Source: Branchiostoma lanceolatum
Lineage: Eukaryota > Chordata > Leptocardii > Amphioxiformes > Branchiostomatidae
DNA length: 64,000 nucleotides
Assembly (NCBI RefSeq): GCF_035083965.1
Contig: NC_089729.1
Coordinates: 14,992,964 to 15,056,963, forward strand
Reading direction: 5' to 3'
Part shown: piece by piece, positions 32,380 to 44,525 of the stretch
How positions within the stretch are numbered: the stretch's first letter is position 1
Layout: each line of letters begins with the position of its first letter
Notes under the pieces: model-generated
Told to the model about the DNA's origin: nothing
What the model saw: only the letters and a program-made list of their open reading frames with translations
Database searches by the model: none
Position numbers and translations under genes: made by a program

Positions 32380-32520
32380 CGTGTTTTGGTAGAGAACTCC
32401 AGCAGGACAAGGGTTAACTTCATATTCAATATACAGCAATAAGGACACAAGTTACCTGAGTGACAACAGCCGGGATTCGAACTCCCAACCCTATGATCCA
32501 GAAAAAAAGGACCACACACG
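32380..32520 (-). mobile_element. degenerate tRNA-derived SINE
   Basis: The minus strand has a B-box-like GTTCGAATCCCGGC in a tRNA-like setting, then a body with GTTAACCCTTGTCC and CAAAACACGCCC, recalling the SINE at 10470-10697 and the fragment at 41390. Confidence 0.45.
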
Positions 32521-32603
32521 TGCACATAACGAGTTAGGTTGCCATAATTATGTCTTGCAGGTGTTACCTATCTGTTATGTTTTGTAGTAGTGCTTTATAT
32601 AAA

Positions 32604-32849
32604 GCCCCCCTCTCACTGGACCCGCGGCACGCTGGCAGCGTCACTGCGGCCGATCGAATTATTGACAAAGCACTCAACGAATTTCATCGACAAAAAACTA
32701 ATATTTTTAAGCTCCGTGTGTTTTGCTGTCTTTTTGGTCATACTTTCAAGTTTTGAATGATATTTCCATTATAAATTCAAGGCTAACACAAATCCAGTTT
32801 AGGGCGCAGCGACGCCGCCAGTGTGCCGCGGGTCCAGTGAGAGTGGGGC
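32604..32849. mobile_element. MITE family A, copy 1 (246 bp, about 45-bp TIRs)
   Basis: Left end GCCCCCCTCTCACTGGACCC and the right end reverse complemented GCCCCACTCTCACTGGACCC; both continue through GCGGCAC, CTGGC and GCGTC words for about 45 bases. The interior contains a CAACGAATTTCATCGACAAA stretch shared with the copy at 59732. No open frame. Target duplication unclear. Confidence 0.88.
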
Positions 32850-34380
32850 TAAGAGGGTAAAATGGTAAAGGGGACGAGTCGAAGAAGAAAGGGAGAAAAA
32901 TAATGATTTATTTCTTAACATTGTTTTGCAAGTTATCCCTCTTGAGGGAATATACTGTAAGTGCTCAATTGACGTCAATTGTGTTCCAATGGCTCCGATA
33001 TTGCCAAATAAATGAGCAGATGAACCGTAAGTGACTCAAACCTTTTAACCAAAAGATCACTATAGCCAGGAAAGAAATCGGGTTACTGGTGGGATGAAGA
33101 TGATGAATAAACGAGCGAATAAACCATCATTCATACTCTTGCGTGCATACACAGAATTTAAGACGAAGGTACTTTTTAAGTAAAGAACAATAGCATTCTA
33201 TTACAATTATCAACTAGCTTTCGGTAGTCTAAGTTAGTTCATTCGACACTTAATGTATTGTATAATACTAGTGTCGTTTTCTATTGTACAGATATATATG
33301 TGCGGTTGTATGAGGATGAAATCTGTTTTATTGACATAATTTTTGCTTTGTTGTACAAAAATGTGAATTATGTTGTTGGCGCTATTTTAGTTTTTATTCA
33401 ACAACTTGTGTTTGTGATGTTAGTGTTGTCGTTGTTATTGCTACGAAATGTGCCTTTTCAGACCCGAATCCAGGGTCAGTTTCCCATTAAAAAGGAGAAA
33501 AATTACACAGTGTTTAATTCTTTGAAGACTAATACAGCTGTGTAATAAAGTTTCGTTTCTATCATTCCCTAGGAAAGGGGTCCAGAGAAACATTTAATGA
33601 TTTAGATAGCCGTCGCCAACACTACATGATACTAACGACTGCTTTATATGCAACTAGCTCCATTATTATACCTTACTCAACCTTAGTAGTACTAGTCCAC
33701 TGTATTCTGCTGCTGTAGTAGGGATAACTTGCAAAGCAATGTTAAGAAATACATCATTATTTCTCCTTTTCTTCTTCAACTGTGCAGCAGCTGCAATCAA
33801 CCTTAAGTTAGTAAATGCAAAAAAAGACAACCTTGAGAGTTCAAAGAATAACTTTCATAATGTAAGATATTAAGTATCATATCAATTGTGATTCCCTACC
33901 ATAAAAGAAAGTGGGTCAAAGGAAAGTATCATTAACGAGCCCTTGTATAAAGTTAAGAAACGATCTCTTTCAAATAAGTACTTCATTTCAAGGCCCTTGT
34001 TCTCCTTAAGCTAAAGTAACTTCATCACAATCTTCTGGGGGAAAGGTCCTTCTGATCTCCAGGATATAATTATAGCCCACAAAAACTGTTATGGCACGAA
34101 GACAAGGGGTCGGATGTGATTAATAACCCCGGAGGGATACTATTACTTGTGGTATTTGATCGAAAGGGGGTTGTTGGACAATTCGGTGGCCCGAGCCAAA
34201 GGTCGGAGTTGGTCGATCTGGGTGCAACCGCTGATTAAAGTAGTTCCCGGGCCAACGGTGATCAATAGGTGTGGCCAAACAACAAACGTCTGACTTGATC
34301 GGAGCTGAAAGTAGAGAAAATGAACCATTGAGCGGTTAGGAAGTTATCGTGGTGTACAGACAGGAGTAAAGTAATTAGAG
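32850..34380. other. intergenic, no gene seen
   Basis: AT-rich to 34020. 34120-34340 is GC-richer and non-repetitive, with no coding signature. Confidence 0.4.
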
Positions 34381-34384
34381 TAAA

Positions 34385-34757
34385 CTTAGACAATCGTGAC
34401 AAATGATTTTCAGCTGTTGATCAATGTTTTGAATTGGCATGAAAGTTCCTCTGAGTTGGAAAATTACATTATGGCAAAGGTTAAGCTGTTCCGGAATTTG
34501 CCACGGAATCAATGCCATCTTCAACTCTTTGATCCAGTCAATCGCCCTAGATATGGCAGCGAGGGGTCAAAGGTTATTAGAAGTTGACATCGCCCCTCGT
34601 CGCCGTCAAGATTTGTTAGGGCTTTAAACATGTAAACTGTATCTTTGTTACATATTTTGCCAGACCCTTACCACTTCCCTCATGACCTCAATGAAAAGCG
34701 GCCTGCGGGCCGATTTGAGCTTCTCATAATCAAACAAAGGTTCAAACAAAGAAATGT
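34385..34757 (+). mobile_element. LINE-like 3' UTR and 3' end
   Basis: The end (34664-34757) reads CCCTCATGACCTCAATGAAA, AGCGGCCTGCGGGCCGATTT, GAGCTTCTCATAATC and a AAAGGTTCAAACAAA tail, repeated in closely similar form at 35496-35590. The upstream part (34400-34620) shares a GGTCAAAGGTT-TT-GAAGTTGA segment with 49420-49700. Confidence 0.65.
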
Positions 34758-35495
34758 TTTATCTGGCTTTATTCCTTTTCTAAAGATAATCTAATATTCT
34801 TTGATCAAATGAATGGATATCCTGGTTCTAAGGAATACGTATGCTGTCACGTGATATCCATGGTTTGCTAACGTCACACTACAGCGCTAGCACAACGTCT
34901 TTTAACAGTGATGTATTGAAACTTGCTAACTTGGCCGCAGCCCAACTTTTGACCAAGTCGCTGGAATGTTGCTATCGAAAATGAGAGCATATCGCAGGCA
35001 GCGTACGCTAAAGGGTTTCTTAACCTTAAACAACATTTTAGACAAGAAAACATATCACATTAAACCATGTTGCTATATGTTGCAGGTGAGGCACACGATT
35101 TCTGGTGCTCTTCAGCGCAAGAAAACTTTGCTGCATTAATTTCTATCAAATAGATGTGCATGAGAAAGATCTCTTTTAGGAACTGCCACAACGATAAGGA
35201 AAACAACAAAACTCATAAAACATCAGATGTTTTATGGTGTGATTTTCTTAATTCGTAGTGTTTTCACCATAAAGATCACCTCATACGGTCTTGCTTACAA
35301 TGATTTCTTGTGAATGATAGTAGCAGGTATGTATGCTCATAAGATATATTTTGGATCATCATATTTTTACCCGTGTCAGCTGGATGTGGGTCATGCTTCG
35401 GGGCAATCTTAAACTCTTGGTCAGAAATAAAAGTCTGGCCAAAGTTACGTCTGACAATCGAGTGCTAGTGATGATGTGTATCTCTGCTGTATTTG

Positions 35496-35590
35496 TCCCT
35501 TACCTCTTCCCTCATGACCTCAATAAAAAGCGGCTTGTGTGCCGATTTGAGCTTATCATGAATAAACAAAGGTTCAAACAAACAAATGAT
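35496..35590 (+). mobile_element. LINE-like 3' end, second copy
   Basis: CCCTCATGACCTCAATAAAA, AGCGGCTTGTGTGCCGATTT, GAGCTTATCATGAATAAACA and GGTTCAAACAAACAAA; the same family as 34664-34757. Confidence 0.75.
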
Positions 35591-35654
35591 GAGAATGTTG
35601 TTACATGTATCTGCAAGTGTCCATTTCTTGCTCAACTTCTTTTGAGATAATAAT

Positions 35655-35965
35655 TCAACCACATTTTCGTTTTCCTTCCTCGCCTTCTATCTCACTTCTT
35701 TCGCTTTCCTTTCCTCCTTCTTCCTTCCTTCCTACTTTACTTCATTTGTTTATTCATTCTTTCTATCATCTTTGTCTAGTGTCTCCATTCGTTTTCCTTT
35801 CGCTTCTTTCTTCATTTTTCTCTTTCCTCCCTTTTCCTTACATTTTTCTTCTTTCATTATTGCCTCCTTCCTTTCTACTTTATCTCATTCTTTTCTTCTG
35901 CCTTCATTCTGACCTGCTTCAGCATTCAGCCCCGCTTTATCATTCTTCCTCCATTCCCTTCTTCT
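35655..35965 (+). repeat. polypyrimidine tract
   Basis: About 300 bases are nearly all C and T on the plus strand (TTCCTTCC, CTTTCC, TTCTTTC words), with rare purines. It keeps a Ser/Leu/Phe-rich frame open that is compositional. Confidence 0.85.
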
Positions 35966-36137
35966 TTTTCTAATCTGTCAGATGCGTTTCCTTTCCGTCG
36001 TGAAGAATGTAGTTGTCCGTGTGGTGAGGCTGCCTCTGTCTCCGCACCTCATTACCTGACCCGCCCGTACCGGGCCAATTTGTCGGTCCAACGACCACGT
36101 GTATTACCTTCCGTAGCCTGCAGACTCTCCAAAGCCT

Positions 36138-36430
36138 ATTCCAAAGTCCTAATAGCTTTAAGAAGAGGAAAGTCGTTTTTTCGTGCCTCCGGCGTGTTTC
36201 TTTTCTCACTGACGTTTGACTGTGAAGATGATCAGTCCAAAAGTTATAGATTGATTTTTCAAACTTTTTCAGCGGGGAAAATACGTGACTTACTTTACGG
36301 AGATATCTGCGATACTGCTCAGATCCGGTGTCAAGGTTCTAATAGCTTCAAAAAGAGAAATCTCGCTCCAAAAGTTAAAGATTGATTTTCACTTTTCCTG
36401 TGATGAAAATACGTGACTTAGCTTACAACC
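36138..36430 (+). repeat. irregular local duplication
   Basis: CTAATAGCTT-AAAGAG, TCCAAAAGTTA-AGATTGAT and GAAAATACGTGACTTA occur twice in the same order (36148/36340, 36236/36367, 36283/36408). Confidence 0.8.
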
Positions 36431-37140
36431 AAATATGACTCTTCACTCAAAACCTGAAATTCAAAGTCTTGATAGAAAAGGGGACACTCTTTTGTGTCTT
36501 TGGTTCGAACAGCCGGTCATATTTCTAATGACGCTTTTTCTGGTAAAGATGATAAGTACCAGAAAAAGCCTTAAAGAAATGAAATGTTTGAGCAATTACA
36601 TATATCTGATATATAGCTATGTTTCGGTGTAGATCACAATTTGCTTTCGTCAGCATCTTCGGGAAAGTTTTGGATACTCTTAGCCCTATGGTTGAATGAA
36701 CGGTCAAAACAACGTTGTTAAGCGTAGTCTCAGCTATTCTTACCATGGCATAATCCGGCCTGCGGTCGTCGCTGCTCTGAACCCATCCAAGAGAGCGATA
36801 ACCAGCTTCATTTAGAGCTTGATTCGTGCCGCTACACCGGTGGAAACAATTTGCCCCCGCCGCAGAACCCCTAATTTGTTCCAGGAAAAGGCTGATATTA
36901 CCTAGGAAATTGTAGACATCTACGATTTCCAATCCTTCCCTCACACCACTTAAGACCGTAGCAGTGTCTGTACAAAACGCTTTCCAATTGCCTTTGAACC
37001 TCTGTAATGGAAATTGGCCCAGGGCGTAAACTTGACTGACTTTCTTATTGATTTCTTGTCCGGAAAGTTATTAGTAAATGTAGGAAATGAATAGGTGGGC
37101 TTAACTGTATGGTGCTGGGATAGAGATAGGCTTGGTGTTG

Positions 37141-37420
37141 CCTGCTTTTCTGCAGCGTGCATTTTGCCGGTTGAAGAGTTAAGATATAGATCTTCTTCAC
37201 ATTAGAAGTCACACAAGGACATGTAAGGTGTACCGACTTGCTTAATCTTGTAGGGAAGGTTCAAGAAAGTTGGGTTTTGTCCAAGTCAACTTTTAAGATC
37301 TAGCTAGGTGTTTGTTACCTGTTCTTCTGCAGGGTGCATTTTACCGGTTGAAGAGTTTAGATATAGATCCTAATATAGAAGAAAGTTGGGTCTTGTCCAA
37401 GTCAACTTTTAAGATCTAGT
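37141..37420 (+). repeat. local duplication, unit about 120-175 bp
   Basis: CTTCTGCAG-GTGCATTTT, CCGGTTGAAGAGTT-AGATA and AAGTTGGG-TTGTCCAAGTC then TTTTAAGATCTAG occur twice in order. Confidence 0.85.
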
Positions 37421-39011
37421 CTTTCATGTGGCATTATCCGTGTATGCCTAAATTCTGAGCAGCCATCAAGCATCTCTTCAGTTTAGGTATAAAGAGTCAG
37501 CTCATGCTAGATACTTAGTGCTAGATCATAGGTTTATATGAATTAGCAAGATCGAATAAACTACATAGAAGGGTTCATGTACTAGACTATCAAAGGCTTT
37601 CTTAGCCCGGGTGTTTTTTTAATCATACTTTTCATACATATCGTTAACAAACAACCCGGAACTGAGAGAGACTACCGTGCAATGTTTATTGATTGTTACA
37701 AACTGTAAAATATTGTTAACTGGCCATTGGTTATTGTTTCAAAACTAGCATATGCCTTACATGAGTGACGTTAGGACGCGTCGACGATGAAGTACAAAAG
37801 GCGCACATTTTCTTTTATATGAAATATTTTTTATAATTTTCTTCTTGTCTCCAATATGTGGCATTCCTACAGAATGTGAAATTGTAAGCCCCTTCGCATT
37901 GGCGTTTCAATAATTTTCTATTTTTTGCCGTCGAGAAATTAGTTTCAGTCTAAATGCAGATTCGGGGACCTCACCTGTATCGGATTGATTTCTGACCAAC
38001 TTGAACGACTTGCGATTTTGCTTCACCTCTCATCGATTTTTCCAGGAATGTTATAGATTAGTATCCTCTTGAGTAGGCAGGTCCATTCTACCTGTACTTA
38101 CTGATACTGTTAAACTTCCGAACTGTTGGAGCTTACTTCGCATTTTTAACTCATGATAGTTACGTTACGTGGGATGTGCTCGACATCTCCTTCAATCAGG
38201 GCACCAGTGGCAGATTATCCAAAACAGCTTTCCTCGACATCACTCTCTTTTAACTTGAACTATATAACAACAACGTCAATCTTTGAAGTTTGATACCAAA
38301 TCACATACAAATTAAATCGTTGCATGTGTTTCTTTTTTTTCGAACCTAAACGCAGTTATTTCGCTACTGCTAAGTGTAAAGATCTCACGCGCCTCAAGAT
38401 TTAATGAAGATCTTCGATATGGAACATCGTTGTTTCTTTAGTTTACATTGTTTGTATCCACGTTAATCATTACTCCGGCCACTGTTACTACATGTTCTAC
38501 AACCCGTTATCTGCATTCTACGCGATAAACATCATCAGTATATTCTATCCATGACTTCCTACAACTCCTCTTAATGATCGTGCACCGGCCGGAGGGTAAC
38601 AATAACGGCAATGCCGCGACTATACAGTAACAAAGAAGATAGATAGCAAAGAAGTCACAACATCGTCTTATTGCAGAACTCTTTTGTCCTTGATTTGTAG
38701 TTGAAACCTTCACAATTACAAATCGATGGGCTGATAGTCTCCGCTAAAGCCCCTTCAGCGCCAAAGAGCTGATTGCATCGACCCCCTTCATCTACTTGGA
38801 CTTAATAATCGGGAAGTGGGTACGTAGGGAACATACAGAAGTGGTGGTTCGCTACACCACGTTACTACAAATGACTCAAACAACCGAGTATAAGAGAAGA
38901 CGGATCGCTTTAGAAAGTTAGCTTAAATCCTAAACTTTTGAGAGTAAGCTCAAGGTAAATCAAATTTTTGCACATATCATTGACACTACATTTACCTAAT
39001 GGTGGAGACGG
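37421..39011. other. intergenic, no feature seen
   Basis: No gene, repeat or TIR element recognised. Confidence 0.4.
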
Positions 39012-39340
39012 CCGCTAAGCGTCGTCTATAATTGGATTTGTCTGACCCGTCATCATTTGATACTCTAAATATGATTGACCATTCATTTTACAACCTATGA
39101 TGTCATGGGATGTAAAAGTTTGATTCAATAAACAACAAAACATACGAAACTTTAACATTCGTTAAAGGGCATATTGTGTATCGATGCTAAGCGTCATCTA
39201 TAATTAGATTTGTCTGACCCGTCATTTAATACTCTAAATATGATTGACAATTCATTTTACAATCTGCATATGATGTCGTGGGATGTAAAAGTTCGATTCA
39301 ATAGACAACAAAACATACGAAACCTTAACATTCATTATTC
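39012..39340 (+). repeat. tandem duplication, period about 172 bp; dispersed relative at 50258
   Basis: CTAAGCGTC-TCTATAATT, GATTTGTCTGACCCGTCAT, ACTCTAAATATGATTGAC and CAACAAAACATACGAAAC recur in two adjacent units. 50258-50400 carries GATTTGTCTGACCC, a diverged middle and AGACAACGAAACACACAAAA. Confidence 0.85.
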
Positions 39341-40369
39341 ATCTATGAAATCTATTGGGCAACCTGCAAAATATTTGGTCGCTTGTTTGAGTTTCAATCG
39401 TTTGAACAAAAAGTTGTGAAGAGATGAATATCAAAGTTACCAAATACCAGCAAACTTTTGAAACGAATGAGGCCATTGTGTACCGATGACTCGATTTTCC
39501 AAAATTAAAAATCGACCAGAAATTGTTCGACTACAACTCTAGAAAACATTCAAATACTTAATCGTTGTCTTACGATTTTAGACTAAAGAAAATCGAAATC
39601 GAGTACACTTAATTTCAACAAGAGAGTACTTTTTTTTCTAAAGAGTGCCCACAGTTTCCATTCAAACAGGGTAATTACCCCGAGATATGACCTTAGGTTA
39701 TGGATATTTGGGTCGTCAGGTCGACGACTGTTTGTGGAATTCGATAATTGCTCACGAGACGCGAAATGATGCCCTGAAGTTGAACTGCCAAGGACGATAG
39801 TTTTGGTGAAGTTACCTTGAAGTTGAACTAAGTTTTTCATGTACTATGGCAGCATTAGAACAAAATATATGTAACAATGAAATCAAGTGATGTATTTCTC
39901 TAAAAAAGATGTCGTTTTCGTTGCTGTTTTATTTATTTTTGCAAAGTTACCTTGAACCAAGTTTTTAGGCAAGTTGTAATAGAGGTTCAAATACCCATAA
40001 ATATTGAAATCAACATAGCAACCAAGTACGCAAAAGTATCAAATTATGCTTACTTTTACAAATAGTCTTCGCAAAGATGTCTACATTATACTTCGAGGAA
40101 TGAAATGGACAAAATTCAAGGAATAGAAAAAAACAGTTTCACACATGAATAGTTTGTAAAATAATTCCAAATAATCATTCTTGGTAAGACGGGCAAAACG
40201 GATAAGAATAAGTCTACATGAAGTGTCTTTTGCAAACTTATCATGTAAGGCAAGTTCCCCAGAGATACGACTTTAAGTTTACTTCTTCCAATCCACGCAT
40301 GTACGATTAATATCTGTACTCTTGAGGGTGTCCCTACAGCTTTGCGTACAAAAGTGCTCTCTTAGCAGA

Positions 40370-40940
40370 TATCAATATTGACAACTCTCGCGGGACGGGG
40401 GAACTTTGGGCGGCGTTTTGGGGGCGATTAACCCTGCAGATAACCTTGGGGAGTTATTTATTTACTCTGCTGTGTGAATCAGCTGTTTAACCTGCGGGAA
40501 CTATCAAATAATCCCCTTAATCTCCAAGCAATGTAGAAACATGCTTAGCGCTCATTGGTGAACCGTTATCGCTTTGTTGTGTTAAACTTCAAAGAGTTGG
40601 TAAAGCCCCACCGGCATGTAACGACGACTAAGGCGGTTTATGATAGCATCAGAATGAGTCATAAGCGGGGAAGATCGCGATAAAACGTACACACACGAAG
40701 TAATGACGAATGGGATGCTTGGTAACATTAAGAGGCTCGGGGGTAGCCGCGGGTCCAATTAGTTATCTTCTCACAAACGGCAGGTGTTGACCTGCTCGAG
40801 GCAGATTCTTGCTGAGTGGGGTTCTGTGCTGTATGAAAAATGATGCAGCGCCCAGGGACCAACTGAGACGGCGTTATTTATCTCAGTGGGAAAGTTATCT
40901 GTGTGTGGGTGGCTAACTCTGAGGCAAGTTGAACTTTTTT
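40370..40940. other. non-repetitive, GC-richer block of unknown role
   Basis: This stretch stands out from the AT-rich surroundings, has no long open frame and no repeat partner in the window, and contains short AT-core words such as AATTAGTTATC. It could be a conserved regulatory element; that is a guess needing cross-species comparison. Confidence 0.25.
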
Positions 40941-41159
40941 CAACACACACACAAAAAAGCTGTAACCAGTTGCCCCGATATAATTCACTCCCATTGAAAG
41001 TGACTTTCGTTTCCGCTTCTACATGTACATCAATTTTATAATGTTATATCCGAAATATTCTAGCATAGCAATCAGTAAAATGCATTGTTAAGACAAAGTT
41101 TAACGTATATTTGTACTCTTGTAATCACTCTTGCGATGGTGATAATCTGAAAACATATG

Positions 41160-41206
41160 CGAATAAAATAAAAATAAAAATAAAAATAAAATAAAATAAA
41201 TAAATA
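41160..41206 (+). repeat. (AAAAT)n / (AAAT)n microsatellite
   Basis: Tandem AAAAT then AAAT words. Confidence 0.9.
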
Positions 41207-41384
41207 ACCGAACATTGTTTCGAACAGCTACGTACCGTGTTGTGAAATAATGTATTGGATTGGAATTTAAATAAAGTGTGTAAATTTGAATGAACTGTTC
41301 TTGTAAGGTAAGGTTCTTGTATCATCCGTCAGTAAGTACACGCTGCGTACAACCGGAGTATACTTTTTGATGCACTTGTACAGG

Positions 41385-41475
41385 AATGCACCCCTAGTCT
41401 TTTCGATAAGTGTGGTGGGCGAGTTATGGCTCTCCTAAAACACGCCCGGACCTCCACTTAACGTTCGGAAAAGAA
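41385..41475 (-). mobile_element. SINE body fragment
   Basis: Minus strand carries ACGTTAAGTGGAGGTCC and CTTATCGAAAAGACTAGGG, matching the body of the SINE at 10470-10697; the tRNA-like head is missing. Confidence 0.5.
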
Positions 41476-44165
41476 GCAAGCCACTCATATTCACCCGAGC
41501 CAGTTCACAGAAAATAACTTCACAGTCACGCTTCATGTAGTTACTCGACCCGACATTGACAGACATTGATGACAACCATTTCCTGTACTTTGCTTTATTC
41601 ATCCTCGTAAGTTTGAAGTATTACAGTTTGCTTCCGATTCGTGACCAGAAACAGGTTTGTAATTCAAGACGATTCGCCCGTTTCGGATTTCCATTTTGGT
41701 AGGTAGGAAATTAAGAGGAAGAAGTCATTTTAAGTTGTTAATAGCATGAGACGAGTGCAATTGATCTATGACACAGTCTCAATTGTGCATGCATGACCCG
41801 ACTGGGGCCATAGACACTATAGTTATTCTTTGGCGTTAGAGTAATGGCATTGATTGTCATTGGTGTGAACTGACCCATGCCTCGGTCACACTGTGCTTAT
41901 TTGTATCTGTTCTGTTTTGTTTTAAGTTGATTTACGTTGCTTTACTTATCTATATGGTAGTCCCGAATGTAGTTCTGTTGGGAATAACACTTTACTTTAC
42001 ATCGATTTTCCTAGACTCAGGTAAAAGTAGGTACTAGCCAGCTTTGGCTAGGGACGTCCTATTGAAGGAGAACTAGAGCCGAAGGTTACGTATTAACAAA
42101 GAGCCACACTTCGAGCACGTTTAATATTTAACCATTTTTAAGGTAAAGAAATTTAATAGGGGTCCTTCTTGGCGTGAGTGGTTCCAACCTTACGGGTTGA
42201 CCTTTGTGATGGCATCTTGAAAAGATTCTTGTGATCTGTTTTGTCAATCCTTCCACAAATGTGATAGATAGCATGAATGAAGAATGTACCAGGGTCTGAA
42301 TCAAGCTATGAAATAAATTTTAGATGAAGAAAAGAAAGAGAAACTAAAAATGTATGGAACAGTTACGCAATTGATAACCCTTCTATTGTAGCAAGGTATC
42401 AAACGTTGTGAGAAATATGAAACATTCACGAATTGAGCATCACGGCATTTCACCACAGAACGTCGTTTCCAACATTTTCATCGTTTTGCCAAGATGATTA
42501 TTTTGAAATTAATAACGGTGTTATTTCAGCGAAATTGATATTGACTAGCTATCATCTCTGAAAACTCTTATGTGATTGTAAAATGTTTATCGACATATGG
42601 AATTAAATTCGCTTTGAGAACTCTCACTGTTGTTCTGACGTACACTTCATCTTATACGTTCGATACTTTTGTCCTACAGGTCTAAAACGCAGCGGTGCTT
42701 GACCATTTGAAGGAGATAAGTCCCAAAGGAGTTAGACTTAAGTTTGGAAGTGGCGGGAAGTATCGGGATTTATTTGCCAATGGCGCCCCAGTGTCTTGTC
42801 AGAAGTTATTCTTGGTAATGGGGTTCCTGTCTGATGAAAACGTGCCTGCTGGGCTTACCAGGCCGCATAAGATTTGATACCAGCATAAACCATTTCTACG
42901 AACCATTGTGATAAGAATAGCTTTCGTAGAAGAATGGTTATCTGAAACTACCCTTTGGCAAGTTTCTGCGCGTAAAATGCATCCAAGTTACAAAAAAACA
43001 AGCTAAGCTAAAAATAGTTACTCAAGTAACTTTATAAGATTTTGAAACAGTCATACGTTTCAGACAGCATCTGCTATGTTTCTTTAGTGACTAAGGTAAG
43101 GACTGGGAAACTAGGTTTTATACCAAAACTCTGAATAGATCATGTTAATGAGGTTAAGATAATTTAGGATGTCTTGACATAGTTTCCAATAGAAGATGAC
43201 TAAGTCAATCTTGTCCAGTTGCTTGAGTAACTATTTTGGTGTGTCTTGTTACCTGAATTTCTAGACTTCATCAACGAGCTCTGGAATCAAATATTCTCTG
43301 AAGTTCTCTTTGGCGATAAACAGCATTCTGCTAATACACCTCAAAGATCTTAACAACAGATAATAACATCTAGCAAATAATCCTAATGCCTAAAACAAAT
43401 CGATGAATAGATGACCATCTATATATGGTCTTCTTCAGAAGAGCCGGCACAATTCTGACACCCCACTAAAGGGCATGTGAAGGCCGTTATATATCACTTG
43501 TAAGTCTATACCGCCGACCGCCCTGGTTGCATGAAACTTAAAAATTTACTTAACGTTCTGTTGGTATATAAAATAATTCTGAAGGAGTAAAGATATTTAC
43601 CACACGTAATATTTGTATGTTTATAATTTCTTTATATAATGTATAATATATATAATATGTATAGTATATACATGTATACTCCTGAAGTTAACCCGTTTCG
43701 TCAATGTTGTCAGGTAATCCTTGGATACTATATATGTAACGTCTCAAGAGCATACATTGAGATTCATTCGCCGCTGCTATATTTATCTACATTCAGGCAT
43801 GACATTATCCGCCACCATTAAACACGACCGCACGTTAAATGGTGCCGTACATCCACATTACAGCACAGTTTAAAGTAGAAATATGTACCGGCAATCACAC
43901 TGACAAAATTACAGGCCCAGCCCAAATTACAGCAGTTTCAATAAGCCACGGAAAGCATATATCCTTGTATATAAGTGGTATTAATGACAGCAATCGCATA
44001 AAGCACGTCCAAGGCGGTAGAACGGTATTACCGTCACGTATAGGGGTGATGCTACGAGACCCCCCTAGTTGACCTCCAGACGTGAGGTCCATTGGGGGCA
44101 AGGACGCTTTACAAAATGATCGATGCATCATTTCGTTTTTCCTTTAGAATGGCTCCATCAATGCC
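41476..44165. other. intergenic, no gene supported
   Basis: A 60-codon frame beginning at a GTG (42695-42877) follows an acceptor-like TTTTGTCCTACAG but has no recognised domain and no partner exon. Confidence 0.35.
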
Positions 44166-44525
44166 AAATCTTTTGGGATATATCAGATCTACTGCAGATA
44201 TAAAAGGGTTGGAACTTGGAAGCCATTTGTTAATGCTTGTAAATGCCTGCAGGTTATACCTGTACCAACAAGGTTTATTGCTATTGGAGGATCATCACGT
44301 GAAAGTTTTGTTTCGGTCATAGTAAGATGATTTGTCACTGTGAAATCTTTTTGGATATATCAGAACTACTGCAGATATATAAAGGGTTGGAATTCATTAG
44401 CTTAAGCTTGACAATGCCTGCTGTGACGAATGATTAGAACTGTACTCGCAAGGTCTATAGGTATTGGAGGATCATCACATGAAAGTTTTATTTCGGTCAT
44501 ATCTATATGATCTGACACAATGTGA
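44166..44525 (+). repeat. tandem duplication, period about 177 bp
   Basis: AAATCTTTT-GGATATATCAG, CTACTGCAGATATA-AAAGGG, TATTGGAGGATCATCAC and TGAAAGTTTT-TTTCGGTCAT occur in two adjacent units; a third unit begins and fades at 44521. Confidence 0.9.

Noticed and set aside
35605..35973. 122-aa Ser/Leu/Phe-rich frame resembling membrane segments
   Set aside because: It lies on a polypyrimidine tract; the hydrophobic look is compositional.
42695..42877. 60-codon frame after an acceptor-like site
   Set aside because: Begins at GTG, has no recognised domain and no partner exon in range.
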